This document shows positions 1-9,492 of a stretch of 64,000 bases of DNA, piece by piece (the stretch's first letter is position 1; the number at the start of each line of letters is the position of its first letter). A program made the position numbers and the translations under genes. The stretch spans positions 6,066,608-6,130,607 of the forward strand of contig CM044962.1 of the NCBI GenBank assembly GCA_024516035.1, written 5' to 3'. The stretch comes from Bactericera cockerelli. Its lineage: Eukaryota; Arthropoda; Insecta; Hemiptera; Triozidae. The notes beneath the pieces were generated by a model. It was not told the DNA's origin, made no database searches, and worked only from the letters and a program-made list of their open reading frames with translations.

Positions 1-367
1 GCTTGGATTTAATGAGGAGAAGGATAACAACGACACTCATTATTATGCTGCAGGTGATTACAATTGGAGGGAACCACATTCTTGTCGGGTTTGGTTCGAT
101 GGTTGCACATAATGATTCCAAAGCAGTCAGGAAATTTACGGAATAATTATTACCAATTAAAAAATGTGAACAATTAAATACATTGGATGTTTGAATTTCA
201 AGACAATCATCATAGGTTAAATTCAATTGTCTCGCTTTCGAGTCCCATCCATGTACATCAAATTGATCGAGAAGAGAATAGTTTTGGAAAAGCAAACACA
301 TTCTTATGAGATACATTGCATACTCGCGAGCTTCCAGTAGTAGCTGGGTAGCATTTTGTTGAAGCAT
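1..367 (-). CDS. Partial Polinton membrane protein, unknown function
   Basis: An open frame of 122 codons starts at the ATG at 367-365 and runs off the left edge. The product has four N-x-S/T sites (around NAT, NLT, NCS, NYS). Close to the window edge it has a strongly hydrophobic run of about 20 residues (PIVITCSIIMSVVVILLLIK), a probable transmembrane helix. A TATA-like box lies about 40 bases upstream. No signal peptide is obvious and I recognise no family. A membrane-anchored glycoprotein would fit, but that is inference. A 47-base piece of this gene (about 88-134) is repeated in the non-coding spacer near 10,158-10,210. Confidence 0.6.
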   Translation of the reverse strand, partial: MLQQNATQLLLEAREYAMYLIRMCLLFQNYSLLDQFDVHGWDSKARQLNLTYDDCLEIQTSNVFNCSHFLIGNNYSVNFLTALESLCATIEPNPTRMWFPPIVITCSIIMSVVVILLLIKSK

Positions 368-404
368 GTTGGAGTTAATGAGGAGTAGTCCGTTTGGTGA
401 TTAG

Positions 405-412
405 TATTTATA
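405..412 (-). promoter_or_regulatory. TATA-like box for the leftward membrane-protein gene
   Basis: On the minus strand this reads TATAAATA, 38 bases before the start codon at 367. It sits in the spacer between two divergent genes (367 leftward, 529 rightward). Position and sequence fit a core promoter; no experimental support. Confidence 0.4.
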
Positions 413-528
413 ATGAAACCTGTGGAACTCAGTTGTAAAGTTACTGACCTCTTGTACAGTTCGCGTAACTTTGTTCGCGTTTTTTTTTTTTTCTCTGTTG
501 TGAATATTTTTTCTTAAAAAAAAATAAA

Positions 529-870
529 ATGGTGTGCAAAATTGAAGGTTGTCAATGTCAAAAACAAGAAATACCTATTCATTTAATGTATTGGCTTACA
601 CATCATGGCATTGACATTCGTCCACTCTTCCAGAAGCCATATATCAGTAAACAAAAGAAGAAACCCACCATCTCAAGTAATGATAGTAATACCGTCACTG
701 AAGCGACCTATAATTTTGTACCCGTAGTAGAAAATGAAGGTAATGTTCTGGAAGAGTTTTTGTTTGAAATGCCAAACGTGGAGCAGCAGCCTCAACCAAC
801 AAGTAATAGTAGTTGTAACGTTAAAAGAAGTGTTCCCTACAAAGTGCCTACTAGAAGAGGATATAAATAG
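529..870 (+). CDS. Small Cys-rich-headed Polinton protein, unknown
   Basis: This is a 113-residue product beginning MVCKIEGCQCQKQE. Three cysteines in the first ten residues could bind metal. A central Ser/Thr/Asn-rich stretch and a basic C-terminus (VPTRRGYK) follow. It is the first gene of a rightward trio; its stop (TAG, 868-870) lies five bases before the next ATG at 876. I recognise no family. The tight packing with the coiled-coil and integrase genes supports it as a real viral-type gene. Confidence 0.6.
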   Translation: MVCKIEGCQCQKQEIPIHLMYWLTHHGIDIRPLFQKPYISKQKKKPTISSNDSNTVTEATYNFVPVVENEGNVLEEFLFEMPNVEQQPQPTSNSSCNVKRSVPYKVPTRRGYK

Positions 871-875
871 TGTCT

Positions 876-2177
876 ATGTGCAGAAACAAACAGTTAGTTA
901 TGAAGAACCATTCCATAAACTATTTTGGTGAGAGTGAGCTTCACCACGTCATAAGACGAGCTCTGAAAAGACATCACAAACAAGAACAACCTGAAGAGAG
1001 GAACAAAAATGAAATTGAAAGTCAAACTGAAAAAGAAGTGAAGAAATTTATGAGAGAATTTCCTCGCCAGTCTCATGTTCAGAAGTTAGTATCCTATTTT
1101 GTAGAAAGAAAAACGTTTGATAATTTATCCAGCCACATCAGTAAGAATAATTTTGTACCCACACGTGTGGCTAATAACACTTTTTTGGAACAAAAATCTT
1201 TTGCAGAATACAAAGCAAACAATGATAAAAGTGTGAGCGATATAAAGTTGTCTGTGGACGAATTGAAACAAAACAGAAAACAGGACAATGAGATTTATAA
1301 TTCTAAATTTGTACTAAAAAAAGCGTTCGATGATTACATTGTTGAGGCTGGAGAAAAAGAACAAAAGATGAATGAGGACGTGAACAAAGTGAAAGAAGAT
1401 TTTTCCAGCAGGATACATGAGTTGGATAACAAGTTCTCACCTCTTATAGAAATAAAAAAAACAGTAGATCAACACTATAAACAAAATCTGCTTGTGACTG
1501 CTTCTTTGAGAAGAGATCTCAATACTTTGGACAATAAAGCTCTCTACGCAACAACTTTTCGCAATTACAAAAAAAATCACGAGTCCGATTTCAAGGAGAT
1601 TGTGAGTGAAAAGGAGAAAAAATTGAAAACTGAAGTAACAAATATGTTAACTTCATTGCTGTCAACTCATGAAACTGATTTCAAAAGAAAAGTTGAGGAA
1701 GAAAAACTAAAAATTCGAAGCGAACTTACAAAAATGTTTACTCAAAATTTAAATAATTTCCTTCTTGAAGAGTCTAACAAAAAGAAATTTTTACAACAAT
1801 TGCGTTCCAATTTACTCGTCAGAATAAATACGGACAAGATACTGGCAGCATTTCTATCAAGTTGGAATGAAGGTGAAATTACGGATGACGTTCTAGAAAA
1901 AGTTGTAACTCAACTTAGCAAAGAAATATTGGAGAAATTGGATGTGGAAATAATCTCTATAAAAGAACAAATTAATATCTCCAATGAAACAATTGAAAAC
2001 TATATCAAGTTGAATATACTTGACGAGCTCAAAACTGACATTAGTTTAAAAATTAGAAATCTGATATTTGAACCTCTCTTGTATGAAAAATTGGAGCCTC
2101 TTGTAAAATCAAAAACACCGAAGAAAATAGGAGAAGTTGAAGAAAAAGCAACCCGACTTCCCGTTCCAATAGAATAA
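876..2177 (+). CDS. Long coiled-coil Polinton protein, unknown
   Basis: The frame is open from a GTG at 870, but the first ATG in frame is at 876 and is the more credible start (434 residues, beginning MCRNKQLVMKN). The product is rich in Lys, Glu, Asn and Ile with long heptad-like charged stretches from about residue 60 to 400, predicting extended coiled coil, and has no membrane segment. The stop TAA overlaps the ATG of the integrase frame (TAATG, 2175-2179), and the gene follows the small protein at 529-870 almost without gap. A structural or assembly role is possible; nothing in the sequence proves it. Confidence 0.7.
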   Translation: MCRNKQLVMKNHSINYFGESELHHVIRRALKRHHKQEQPEERNKNEIESQTEKEVKKFMREFPRQSHVQKLVSYFVERKTFDNLSSHISKNNFVPTRVANNTFLEQKSFAEYKANNDKSVSDIKLSVDELKQNRKQDNEIYNSKFVLKKAFDDYIVEAGEKEQKMNEDVNKVKEDFSSRIHELDNKFSPLIEIKKTVDQHYKQNLLVTASLRRDLNTLDNKALYATTFRNYKKNHESDFKEIVSEKEKKLKTEVTNMLTSLLSTHETDFKRKVEEEKLKIRSELTKMFTQNLNNFLLEESNKKKFLQQLRSNLLVRINTDKILAAFLSSWNEGEITDDVLEKVVTQLSKEILEKLDVEIISIKEQINISNETIENYIKLNILDELKTDISLKIRNLIFEPLLYEKLEPLVKSKTPKKIGEVEEKATRLPVPIE

Positions 2178-3122
2178 TGTCAAAACGTGATTTGGTTTTG
2201 GAGCTACATCGTCCTGCTAGAAAATTCTTTCCCCACCGTAGAACCCTACTTCGCAATGTTCATGATCTTTTCCAAGCTGATCTTGTGGAAATGATTCCAT
2301 ATGCTAATAAAAATAATGGTTATAAATATATACTTACCTGCATCAACTGCTTCTCCAAGTACGCTTATTGTGCACCGTTGAAAAACAAAACAAGTGCTGA
2401 AGTTGCCAAGCAGATGGAAAAATATGTTCTAGAAAAGTTGAAACCCAATATGATACCAACCCACTTGCAAACTGATGCTGGCAAAGAATTTTTTTGGTCA
2501 TCCATTCCGCAAACTAATGCAAAAATATAACATTAACCACTATAGTACATTTTCCCCCATGAAAGCTGCTATAGTAGAGCGGTTTAATCGAACTTTGAAG
2601 ACTAAAATGTGGATAGAATTTAACTTGCTTGGCTCATATAGATGGTTGAACATTTTGCCAACTCTTGTGTCTACCTACAATGCCACCAAACATCGCTCTA
2701 TTGGTATGGCCCCCCAAGATGTAAACCTTAAAAATCAAAGTCTCGTAGCGCTACGATTGAATAAACACAAGCAAGTTCTAGATAGTTCTAGGACTAGTAA
2801 ATTCAAAATAGGTGATCTAGTACGAATTTCCAAAGTGAAACATTTGTTTCAAAAAGGATATGAAGCCAACTGGAGTTATGAAGTATTTCGAGTGGTTACG
2901 GTTGGTAATACTTTTCCCAGGGTATATCATCTAGAAGATTTACATGGAAAACCAATACGCGGTTGTTTCTATGAACAGGAGCTACTCAAGACCTCACACC
3001 CAGATGTTTATCTCATAGAAAAAATTCTACAACGTAAAGGTGATAAGGTTTTAGTAAAATATTTAGGTTTTGGACCTGAGGAAAATCAATGGATTCCTAC
3101 CTCTTACCTACTTCAGAAATAG
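2177..3122 (+). pseudogene. INT: Polinton integrase (DDE, rve family) with chromodomain, frameshifted
   Basis: Two overlapping frames (2177-2530 and 2475-3122) together cover a retroviral-type integrase. The first holds the catalytic Asp residues in QADLVEM (D35) and LQTDAGKEF (D100). The second holds the catalytic Glu in IVERFNRTLK and, at the end, a chromodomain-like segment (VYLIEKILQRKGDKVLVKYL). The frames part at a run of seven T (2489-2495), so a one-base indel is the likely cause: mutation or assembly error. Programmed shifting is less likely. An N-terminal HHCC zinc motif is not visible before D35. Integrase joins the element's ends to host DNA; the chromodomain may direct it to chromatin. 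Confidence 0.9.
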
Positions 3123-3129
3123 AAAAATG

Positions 3130-3135
3130 AATAAA
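3130..3135 (+). terminator. Poly(A) signal AATAAA after integrase
   Basis: AATAAA lies eight bases after the integrase stop. On the opposite strand another AATAAA (3168-3173) serves the convergent gene ending at 3302. Back-to-back signals in a 180-base gap fit two convergent transcription units. Confidence 0.5.
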
Positions 3136-3301
3136 CATCAACTGTATGTATTTATATTATTAAGTTGTTTATTAAAATAAATAAGAAAATACAGAGTAAA
3201 AAATGTTGTTATTATTTATATCTATACAAAATAAAATAAGGGTTACACATTAAACAAAGTAGGATACAAAATAAATATATGGGTTATACATTAAACAAAA
3301 A

Positions 3302-3997
3302 TTAATTTACAGTATCATAGCCATTATCATTACAGATATACTTCTTAAAATAAGGATTATGTACAATATGAGGTGCTAGTCGGTAAGAATTGTTTTCTAA
3401 ACTATCACTACTTAGAGCGTAAATTAAAAAACTTACAGGTAGAAAGTACAAATCTCTTGGTTGTAAAAAGAAAAAGCCATAATCGTGAAATTTTTTAATC
3501 GATTCATTAGTCAAGGTTAATGTATTTTTCAATAACTCACAAAACCAATGTTTCATGACGATTACATTTATACTTGATACTGGAGGAGAGGGGTTTTGCA
3601 AAGATAAATTAACTTTCAAAGATTTCAAGTTCGGACAGTCTAAATTTTCAATGTTGTAACAGGTTTTTCTAGACAAAATAGAATTCAAATATCTCTCCTT
3701 TTCAAGTCCTTTTACAATGACTTCAGTTGCGTTAGAAAGAGATGATTGAATGATATTCACTACTTGATCATACTCTATATAACCAACATCCCACTCCATG
3801 TGGTGAAAATTTAATGTAACATTAGCAGCTTCTCGTCGACGGAGTAAATTTAACTTTTGAAAGTCAAAGGGTGGTTTGAACACAAAATGTTGCACAAAGT
3901 CGTTGTCAAAAAGTTTACAAAATGAAAAACTCTTCACAATAACTTCTTTTTCATTACCACGAAAAAACTGAATGTCAGCAATAAATGTATTTTCCAT
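3302..3997 (-). CDS. Polinton-associated 231-residue protein, function unknown
   Basis: The frame is open to an ATG at 4027, but the ATG at 3997 (MENTFIADIQFF) is preferred because the extra ten residues are a low-complexity hydrophobic lead. Visible blocks are IADIQFF, HFVFKPPFDF, EWDVGYIEY and VIVKGLEKERYL. This pattern of a phenylalanine-rich opening, 'FKPPF' and 'VKGLEK' recalls short uncharacterised proteins that accompany Polinton-type elements in arthropod genomes. An RNase-H-like nuclease fold has crossed my mind, but no catalytic acid set can be asserted. It converges on the integrase and lies downstream of PolB on the same strand. Confidence 0.75.
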   Translation of the reverse strand: MENTFIADIQFFRGNEKEVIVKSFSFCKLFDNDFVQHFVFKPPFDFQKLNLLRRREAANVTLNFHHMEWDVGYIEYDQVVNIIQSSLSNATEVIVKGLEKERYLNSILSRKTCYNIENLDCPNLKSLKVNLSLQNPSPPVSSINVIVMKHWFCELLKNTLTLTNESIKKFHDYGFFFLQPRDLYFLPVSFLIYALSSDSLENNSYRLAPHIVHNPYFKKYICNDNGYDTVN

Positions 3998-4126
3998 ATT
4001 TATCGAGGAAAAAAACAACAACAACAAAAAAAATGGTAAAAAATATTGATGTTAATGGTTTGAGTGACAATCAAGGAATAACCATTTATGCATATATTTA
4101 TACAGTTTTATAATCCAACTCTTTTT

Positions 4127-7100
4127 TTATTCCAAATCCATTTCTGAAGACTCATTCTCTAACTTGTAGTGACCAAAGGGAAGGGTATTAATTTTATCAC
4201 TCATAAGAACACGTTTATCATCGAAATTATTCAGAACAAGTTTGTTCTGCTTCACAGTTGTGAGACAATGATTTTTTGAAACTATGTTGTGAAAAGATTT
4301 GTAAAGTTGTATGTTTTCACGCATACATCTTTCAAAATCTTCAAACATAATTTCACGTTCTGTGATATGTTTTTTAACACCCTTTGCTTTCTTTACAATT
4401 TTACCCTCATGAACTTGATACGAATAGAGTTTACTCGCAATGCCCACAAATTTTTTCAAAATTTTACCATCCAATTCATCTTTGAACTTTCCGAGTACCT
4501 TTTTATTTTGAAGAGAAAACAACCGGTGATTCGCCGGGTATGCACTAGTATCTAAATGTTCTGAAAGGTTCGAAAAGTCCTCGTATAAATCAGATGTAAA
4601 AATTTGATAAAAAAATGAATCAGTGTCCATATAGAGTAACCTTACATTATCAGGACCAAACCTTGGCTGTACAATATCATAATGAAATTGATACATCAAG
4701 GTTTTACTGAGGTCGAGGACGCAAACTCCTGCAAAAATTGCTTTGTTGAATTGAATTTGCTTCTTCTTCAATGTAAACAAAACAAGATTTTCTTTCAGTA
4801 TTTTAAAATCATCGAAAAATGGACTTGAAATACGTTTCCTAGCTAGTTTCCAATTTGTTTCTAGCTGTACATTAATCCTCTTACGCACACCTTCAATGAG
4901 CTTTCCATACAAAGCGTTGTTGGCTAATTTAAAGAAGTCCTTTGCAAAGTCATTGGTTGCATTTTTCCTGTGCTCAGTATTAAGATTAATGTACGGAGCT
5001 AGATAATTCCTCTGAGTGAATTTTATTCCTCTATGTATTTTGATTAGTTTAAGTCCATGCTCCAAAGCCTGCTTCAACGATAGATAATGAACAATGTAAT
5101 TTTGTTTATTTTCTAAAGTTGTAAGAAGTTTATGAGCGTTGGATGATGGAGATTTCTTACTCTCACAGAGGAAAGGTAAATTTGAGTGTAAATCATGAAT
5201 TTCTTTTGGATATTCCACGTCTACCTCGAAAAAATAACCTACATCATCTTGTGGAGTAAGATCTAAAATAGTGATGTTGTCGATTTCTTGTTGATTCAAC
5301 CACTTGAAATCTTTCAAAGGAAGATTCTGAATCATGCTGTAACCGTAAAGATTATTAGCATCTAGGTAGGTGAGATAGGAAGATTTTTCAGATGAAATAA
5401 ACTCACTTCCCATATATTTATTATTTGCCTCTGCGTACTTTTGAATACATTGGCAAATACCTCCCCGAATTGCTTGCTCGAAAAACAGGTACATGTCATA
5501 GTCTACTAAAAGTTCTATTTCGACTTTTGTTTTTTTAAGCATAGCATCCATGGTTAAACCTGGCAAGGAGTAGTACCACACAGGATCTAAGCTGTATATG
5601 TCAAGGGAAAGGGATCGGAAGGATTCAAAAATATCTGCCAATAATAACACATCGGTTTTCAGATAAATTTCCGAATATTCTTTCAAGTTTTGACACTTGA
5701 AATGTGACCACACTTTCTGAGCGTGATTATAATCTTCCTGAGTAACCGAACTATTTGTTAAAGAGGAATAAAATTCATCAAGAGGGGGTAACGTCTTAGT
5801 GTCTAACAATTTACTATAGCTATCGAGATACTCGTAACAAAAAATTCCTTTCCTAGTCAATAATTCAAAATCAATGTCCGATTGAATATGTTTCCTTGTA
5901 TGATAAAATTTTTCCTTGGGCAATGTTTTACTTAATTTGTCTAGACTACCCGACAAAAACCGAAATGAATCAATGAATCGAACACTGAGATTGTCGGTAA
6001 CCTTCTTTGAAAAGGAAACGTATTTTTCCGTTGAATTTGGAATTATATCTATTTTTTTATCATCATAATTTAAACCTTGTATAATTAAATGACTATCATA
6101 GCCCGAGAAATTGTGTGCTACAACAGGGACAAATTTTTCATTCTTAAATTTTAAATTACATTTATTACAAAGAACTTTTCGAAGGCTCCCATCACCATAA
6201 TGATAGTGATCCCTCACTTTTTTCAAAGTGTCCGTAAAAGTTCTTTTACAATGTTCACACTCTTTGGTTTCGTGAAAACGTCTCCAATCATCGGGTGAAA
6301 GGTTGAGTGGAACATGTGACTTGTAAAATTCATCTATTTGCTTTACATCATCAATCAACATCTTGAAAAATATCTCAACAACATCTTCATTTTCATCTTT
6401 AGCTGTGTATGTAATCAACTTGTTGGTATTTGGTCCAATCACATAGTAGGAAAAAGAAAAAGGCACATGTTGTTGAGTGGTTAAAGTGTATGAGTTGAGG
6501 GATGATGGTTCACAAGAGCTAACTTTTTTCAAAATACACTCAAAATCTGTGTAAATCACGAAAGGAATTTTTTGTTCGTACTGAAAATGTTCAAACTTTA
6601 AAATGTTTTCACCTTGTTTTGGCATATAAGCAATACAAGGAGTTTGTTTACCACACAATTTTCTATGCTCCAGCAATCTTGTTTCATTACCAAATGCGGT
6701 AAAACACATTTTGCAGAAAAATCGAGTATTATAAGCAGTATTTTTGGAGTGAAATCTTGTAATGAATCTACTGAAGTTTTTAATGAGAGAATAATGATGT
6801 ATTCCTGATTCATTACAAGTTAACAATAAATCAATGTGAATTGACTTTTCCTCCTTACAAACTTTGAGAATGAAAACTCTCTTCTTCTTTTCGACTTCTT
6901 CCGCACCAAGAATATTGATGGATAAGAAAGAATTATGTTTCTCAAAACAAAGTACTTGCTTTAAACTTGTATTATCTTGTATACCATCGAAATTTAAAGT
7001 TTGAATATTTTCAATAGCATGAATGATACATTTCTTAAAACTACCAAGTCCCTGCTCAAAGGTATGTAAATGTTTACTTCTGCTTAGAAATGAAGGGATA

Positions 7101-7876
7101 CTGTCGAGGGTGAACGTAGTCTGCTGTCTCTCACATTGATGCTCGTGAAAATGTTTTTCAACGAGGAAGAGAGATAGACATATTTTACATACATTATATT
7201 TTGTTCTACACCCATTTTTTTTCAATGATGCTGGTAATGTATGACGCATTAATTCATTAAAATTATTTATATATACAAAGTGTGACACAGTATCATCATC
7301 ATTATTTCTAAGCAAAAGTAAATCATTTGAACTCTGCATGTTATCAATTCTGGAAATGCGAAACGGTTGGATCATATTGTTTGTGTCCACAGTGTAAACA
7401 TTTACTGCTACCCCCGGATTGTTACCTTCGAATATGTCCAGCTCGTCAATTTTAACTGGCCATGACAAACCCGACCAATTGTATTTACTGTCCAAATCTG
7501 TATAGCTTTTCTTATAATTACGTTTTGACCAATGGGAAATAAACTTAACCAACATTGAATATTTAAAGCAATAGTTGTCATTGATTTTGACATTAAATAC
7601 AGTATTTCGTTTATTCTCAAGAAAATCCGGGGTCTCAATAAAGATTCCACAGCGAATAGGTTGGTATTGCAAGAAGGAGAGCATAATTCCACCGATTGAC
7701 TCCATGGTCCAACCGCTTCCTTTCAATTCAAAATCAAGCATTTCCGATAGTAAACTTTCTACAGCCTCCTGCCATACATTATCAAAGTCTACACTTTGAC
7801 ACACTATAAAATTTTTGGTTTTAAATGAGGCTAGTTTAATCTCATCTTCTTTGGTGATTTGTTTGAAAAAAAACAA
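4127..7876 (-). CDS. POLB: Protein-primed family B DNA polymerase (pPolB)
   Basis: This 1249-residue frame copies the element's genome from a protein primer. The 3'-5' exonuclease motifs are visible: Exo I YTDFECIL (about residue 442), Exo II HNFSGYDSH (about 590) and Exo III YLKTDVLLLAD (about 740). The polymerase motifs follow: A YLDANNLYGYS (about 842), B KLANNALYGKL (about 987) and C LLYMDTDSF (about 1082). A zinc-binding segment with CEHCKRTF and a later CNKCN lies near residue 550. All catalytic acids are present. The true N-terminus probably lies in the frame at 7842-8186, separated by a shift at an A8 run (7866-7873). It is the largest gene of the element. Confidence 0.97.
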   Translation of the reverse strand: MFFFKQITKEDEIKLASFKTKNFIVCQSVDFDNVWQEAVESLLSEMLDFELKGSGWTMESIGGIMLSFLQYQPIRCGIFIETPDFLENKRNTVFNVKINDNYCFKYSMLVKFISHWSKRNYKKSYTDLDSKYNWSGLSWPVKIDELDIFEGNNPGVAVNVYTVDTNNMIQPFRISRIDNMQSSNDLLLLRNNDDDTVSHFVYINNFNELMRHTLPASLKKNGCRTKYNVCKICLSLFLVEKHFHEHQCERQQTTFTLDSIPSFLSRSKHLHTFEQGLGSFKKCIIHAIENIQTLNFDGIQDNTSLKQVLCFEKHNSFLSINILGAEEVEKKKRVFILKVCKEEKSIHIDLLLTCNESGIHHYSLIKNFSRFITRFHSKNTAYNTRFFCKMCFTAFGNETRLLEHRKLCGKQTPCIAYMPKQGENILKFEHFQYEQKIPFVIYTDFECILKKVSSCEPSSLNSYTLTTQQHVPFSFSYYVIGPNTNKLITYTAKDENEDVVEIFFKMLIDDVKQIDEFYKSHVPLNLSPDDWRRFHETKECEHCKRTFTDTLKKVRDHYHYGDGSLRKVLCNKCNLKFKNEKFVPVVAHNFSGYDSHLIIQGLNYDDKKIDIIPNSTEKYVSFSKKVTDNLSVRFIDSFRFLSGSLDKLSKTLPKEKFYHTRKHIQSDIDFELLTRKGIFCYEYLDSYSKLLDTKTLPPLDEFYSSLTNSSVTQEDYNHAQKVWSHFKCQNLKEYSEIYLKTDVLLLADIFESFRSLSLDIYSLDPVWYYSLPGLTMDAMLKKTKVEIELLVDYDMYLFFEQAIRGGICQCIQKYAEANNKYMGSEFISSEKSSYLTYLDANNLYGYSMIQNLPLKDFKWLNQQEIDNITILDLTPQDDVGYFFEVDVEYPKEIHDLHSNLPFLCESKKSPSSNAHKLLTTLENKQNYIVHYLSLKQALEHGLKLIKIHRGIKFTQRNYLAPYINLNTEHRKNATNDFAKDFFKLANNALYGKLIEGVRKRINVQLETNWKLARKRISSPFFDDFKILKENLVLFTLKKKQIQFNKAIFAGVCVLDLSKTLMYQFHYDIVQPRFGPDNVRLLYMDTDSFFYQIFTSDLYEDFSNLSEHLDTSAYPANHRLFSLQNKKVLGKFKDELDGKILKKFVGIASKLYSYQVHEGKIVKKAKGVKKHITEREIMFEDFERCMRENIQLYKSFHNIVSKNHCLTTVKQNKLVLNNFDDKRVLMSDKINTLPFGHYKLENESSEMDLE

Positions 7877-8186
7877 AGTATTTAGCTGAAAATTTGAAAC
7901 TCTGATAATTTCTCAAAAATTCATCTTTCAACTCCATCACTTTGTCTTTTACAAACTCTTGAAGAAATTGATTTGAATTTTTATAGGTGTAATTTTTAAC
8001 AAAATATACTCTCATTCTATTCCCATACGCAGACTCTACTAATGTAACATTGTCAGGATAGCTGTTGAAAGTGTTTCTTTGATGCTGTACAGAGTTATCA
8101 TGTTCCCTTTTTTGAGCATCACTTGTAAAACTATAATGTTCATTACATATATTACACAGGGCTATGCGTACTCTGGGAATATCCAT
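7842..8186 (-). CDS. N-terminal zinc-finger segment of pPolB, split off by frameshift
   Basis: This 114-residue frame begins MDIPRVRIALCNICNEHYSF and has a C2H2-type pattern (CNIC, then two His in KREHDNSVQH). Its last 35 bases overlap the polymerase frame. The residues before the overlap (FLRNYQSFKFSAKYFV) look like the lead-in expected before a Polinton polymerase. An A8 run at 7866-7873 is the probable site of a one-base indel. It could instead be a separate zinc-finger gene with overlapping translation, but one longer polymerase is the simpler reading. Confidence 0.7.
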   Translation of the reverse strand: MDIPRVRIALCNICNEHYSFTSDAQKREHDNSVQHQRNTFNSYPDNVTLVESAYGNRMRVYFVKNYTYKNSNQFLQEFVKDKVMELKDEFLRNYQSFKFSAKYFVFFQTNHQRR

Positions 8187-8387
8187 ATTGAACCTTAAGA
8201 AAATAAAAAAAGAAGGTGAAGAATGACAGTAGAGAGAAAAAGATTCTTTTTATTAAAAAATAATATCAATACCAATAAAATTAACTAATGAGTTATATTA
8301 AACAATATTAATGATATTATTATTTACACTCAATCTTAAATCTGTCCAACATTCCAATTATATTCTTTCCAAATGTATATATTCAAT

Positions 8388-8783
8388 TTAGGAAAGTTCA
8401 ATTTTTTTTATTTGATTTGAAAATATATATTTTTTAAATAAATTGGATGAATTATGTGACAAAATATGTTTAATTGTCTCAACATATTTTTCCCGAACAT
8501 TGTCACAATATACTATTCCATGCCCTTCAAGTGTAATTATTATTATAATATCCATTAATTTATTTTGTATTTCATGAATTAATGTTTTTGGTATATCAAA
8601 TTCAAGAATATTCTGCACAATTTTTAAAAACAAAGCATCTTTTTTTTCTGTTGTCTTAGTTTTATATTTCAAATTTTCATAAAAACGTAATTCCCTATCA
8701 ATTATTTCTATGATTAATTCAATATTATTTTTTAAATATATAAAACAAATTTCACATAGAATGATGTTTCTCAAGGAATCCAT
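8388..8783 (-). CDS. Small Polinton protein, Ile-rich helical, unknown
   Basis: The frame is open from 8855, but the first 24 residues are a homopolymer-derived hydrophobic stretch. The ATG at 8783 (MDSLRNIILCEIC) is the better start, giving 131 residues. The product is rich in Ile, Lys and Asn and looks all-helical. I recognise no family. It is first after the polymerase block in a run of three unknown leftward genes (8388-9762). Length, packing and clean single frame support it; function is open. Confidence 0.5.
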   Translation of the reverse strand: MDSLRNIILCEICFIYLKNNIELIIEIIDRELRFYENLKYKTKTTEKKDALFLKIVQNILEFDIPKTLIHEIQNKLMDIIIIITLEGHGIVYCDNVREKYVETIKHILSHNSSNLFKKYIFSNQIKKIELS

Positions 8784-8891
8784 TTGTAAAAATAATTGAT
8801 GAATTGAGTGGATATTGATAAAAAGAAACAAAAAAAAAAAAAAAGAAAAAATCAATAGGTAAAGAAACAGTATGTAAATTTTTCAACTCTT

Positions 8892-9407
8892 TCAATGTTT
8901 TTTTGAATACATGTTGGCTAATTCAATTTCATCTCTTTCAAGTTCCTCCATTATATCACACATGATATCATCACAATCTTTTGGAAAATACTGTGCATGT
9001 GTTGTAACACAATTAAACATTGTTATATTTTCACTAATATGAGGTATAAGAGATTCTGCAAAAGAATATATTCTCATATGTTGACAAGGCTCACCTTGAA
9101 CACATTTTGGACTATATTCTAGAACAAATTCCAGCACATAACGCTCAATATTTACTATATCATTATAAAAAAATTTAAAAATATCTTCTTGTATATTTAG
9201 AGGTACTTGAAATTGTTTAATTGTTTCTGTAATCTTATTTTTATAACCTTTTTCGGTCATAAATGTATCTATTACAGAGTAAAAATGTCGATCTGCATGT
9301 TTTTCATGCACATCCTCAAAGATTAAATAAAAAAGGTCTTCATGTTGTTGAAAGAGTTGATGACTTATACTGTTTAATGATAATGAATATAAAGATTGTA
9401 TATACAT
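8892..9407 (-). CDS. 171-residue Polinton protein, acidic C-terminus, unknown
   Basis: The product begins MYIQSLYSLSLNSISHQLF and ends in an acidic stretch (DDIMCDIMEELERDEIELANM). It has several Cys and His residues (SPKCVQGEPCQHMR; CVTTHAQYFPKDC), but not in a clear finger pattern. No membrane segment is seen. Together with its neighbours on both sides it forms a lineage-specific set between the polymerase and capsid modules. No family recognised. Confidence 0.55.
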   Translation of the reverse strand: MYIQSLYSLSLNSISHQLFQQHEDLFYLIFEDVHEKHADRHFYSVIDTFMTEKGYKNKITETIKQFQVPLNIQEDIFKFFYNDIVNIERYVLEFVLEYSPKCVQGEPCQHMRIYSFAESLIPHISENITMFNCVTTHAQYFPKDCDDIMCDIMEELERDEIELANMYSKKH

Positions 9408-9492
9408 TAAAAAAAAAATCTATAACATACCATTAAATAAAGAATATTTGAGTGCGTGCTGAAGATATTGAATGGTGGACACGATACAACAA

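Noticed and set aside
2475..2545. Programmed ribosomal frameshift in the integrase
   Set aside because: The shift is at a plain T7 run, without an obvious downstream pseudoknot, and the polymerase has a similar homopolymer break; indel or assembly error is simpler.
7408..7692. Extra frames inside the polymerase gene (also 6598-6813, 4289-4555)
   Set aside because: They overlap catalytic or conserved polymerase sequence in other frames and show no motif.
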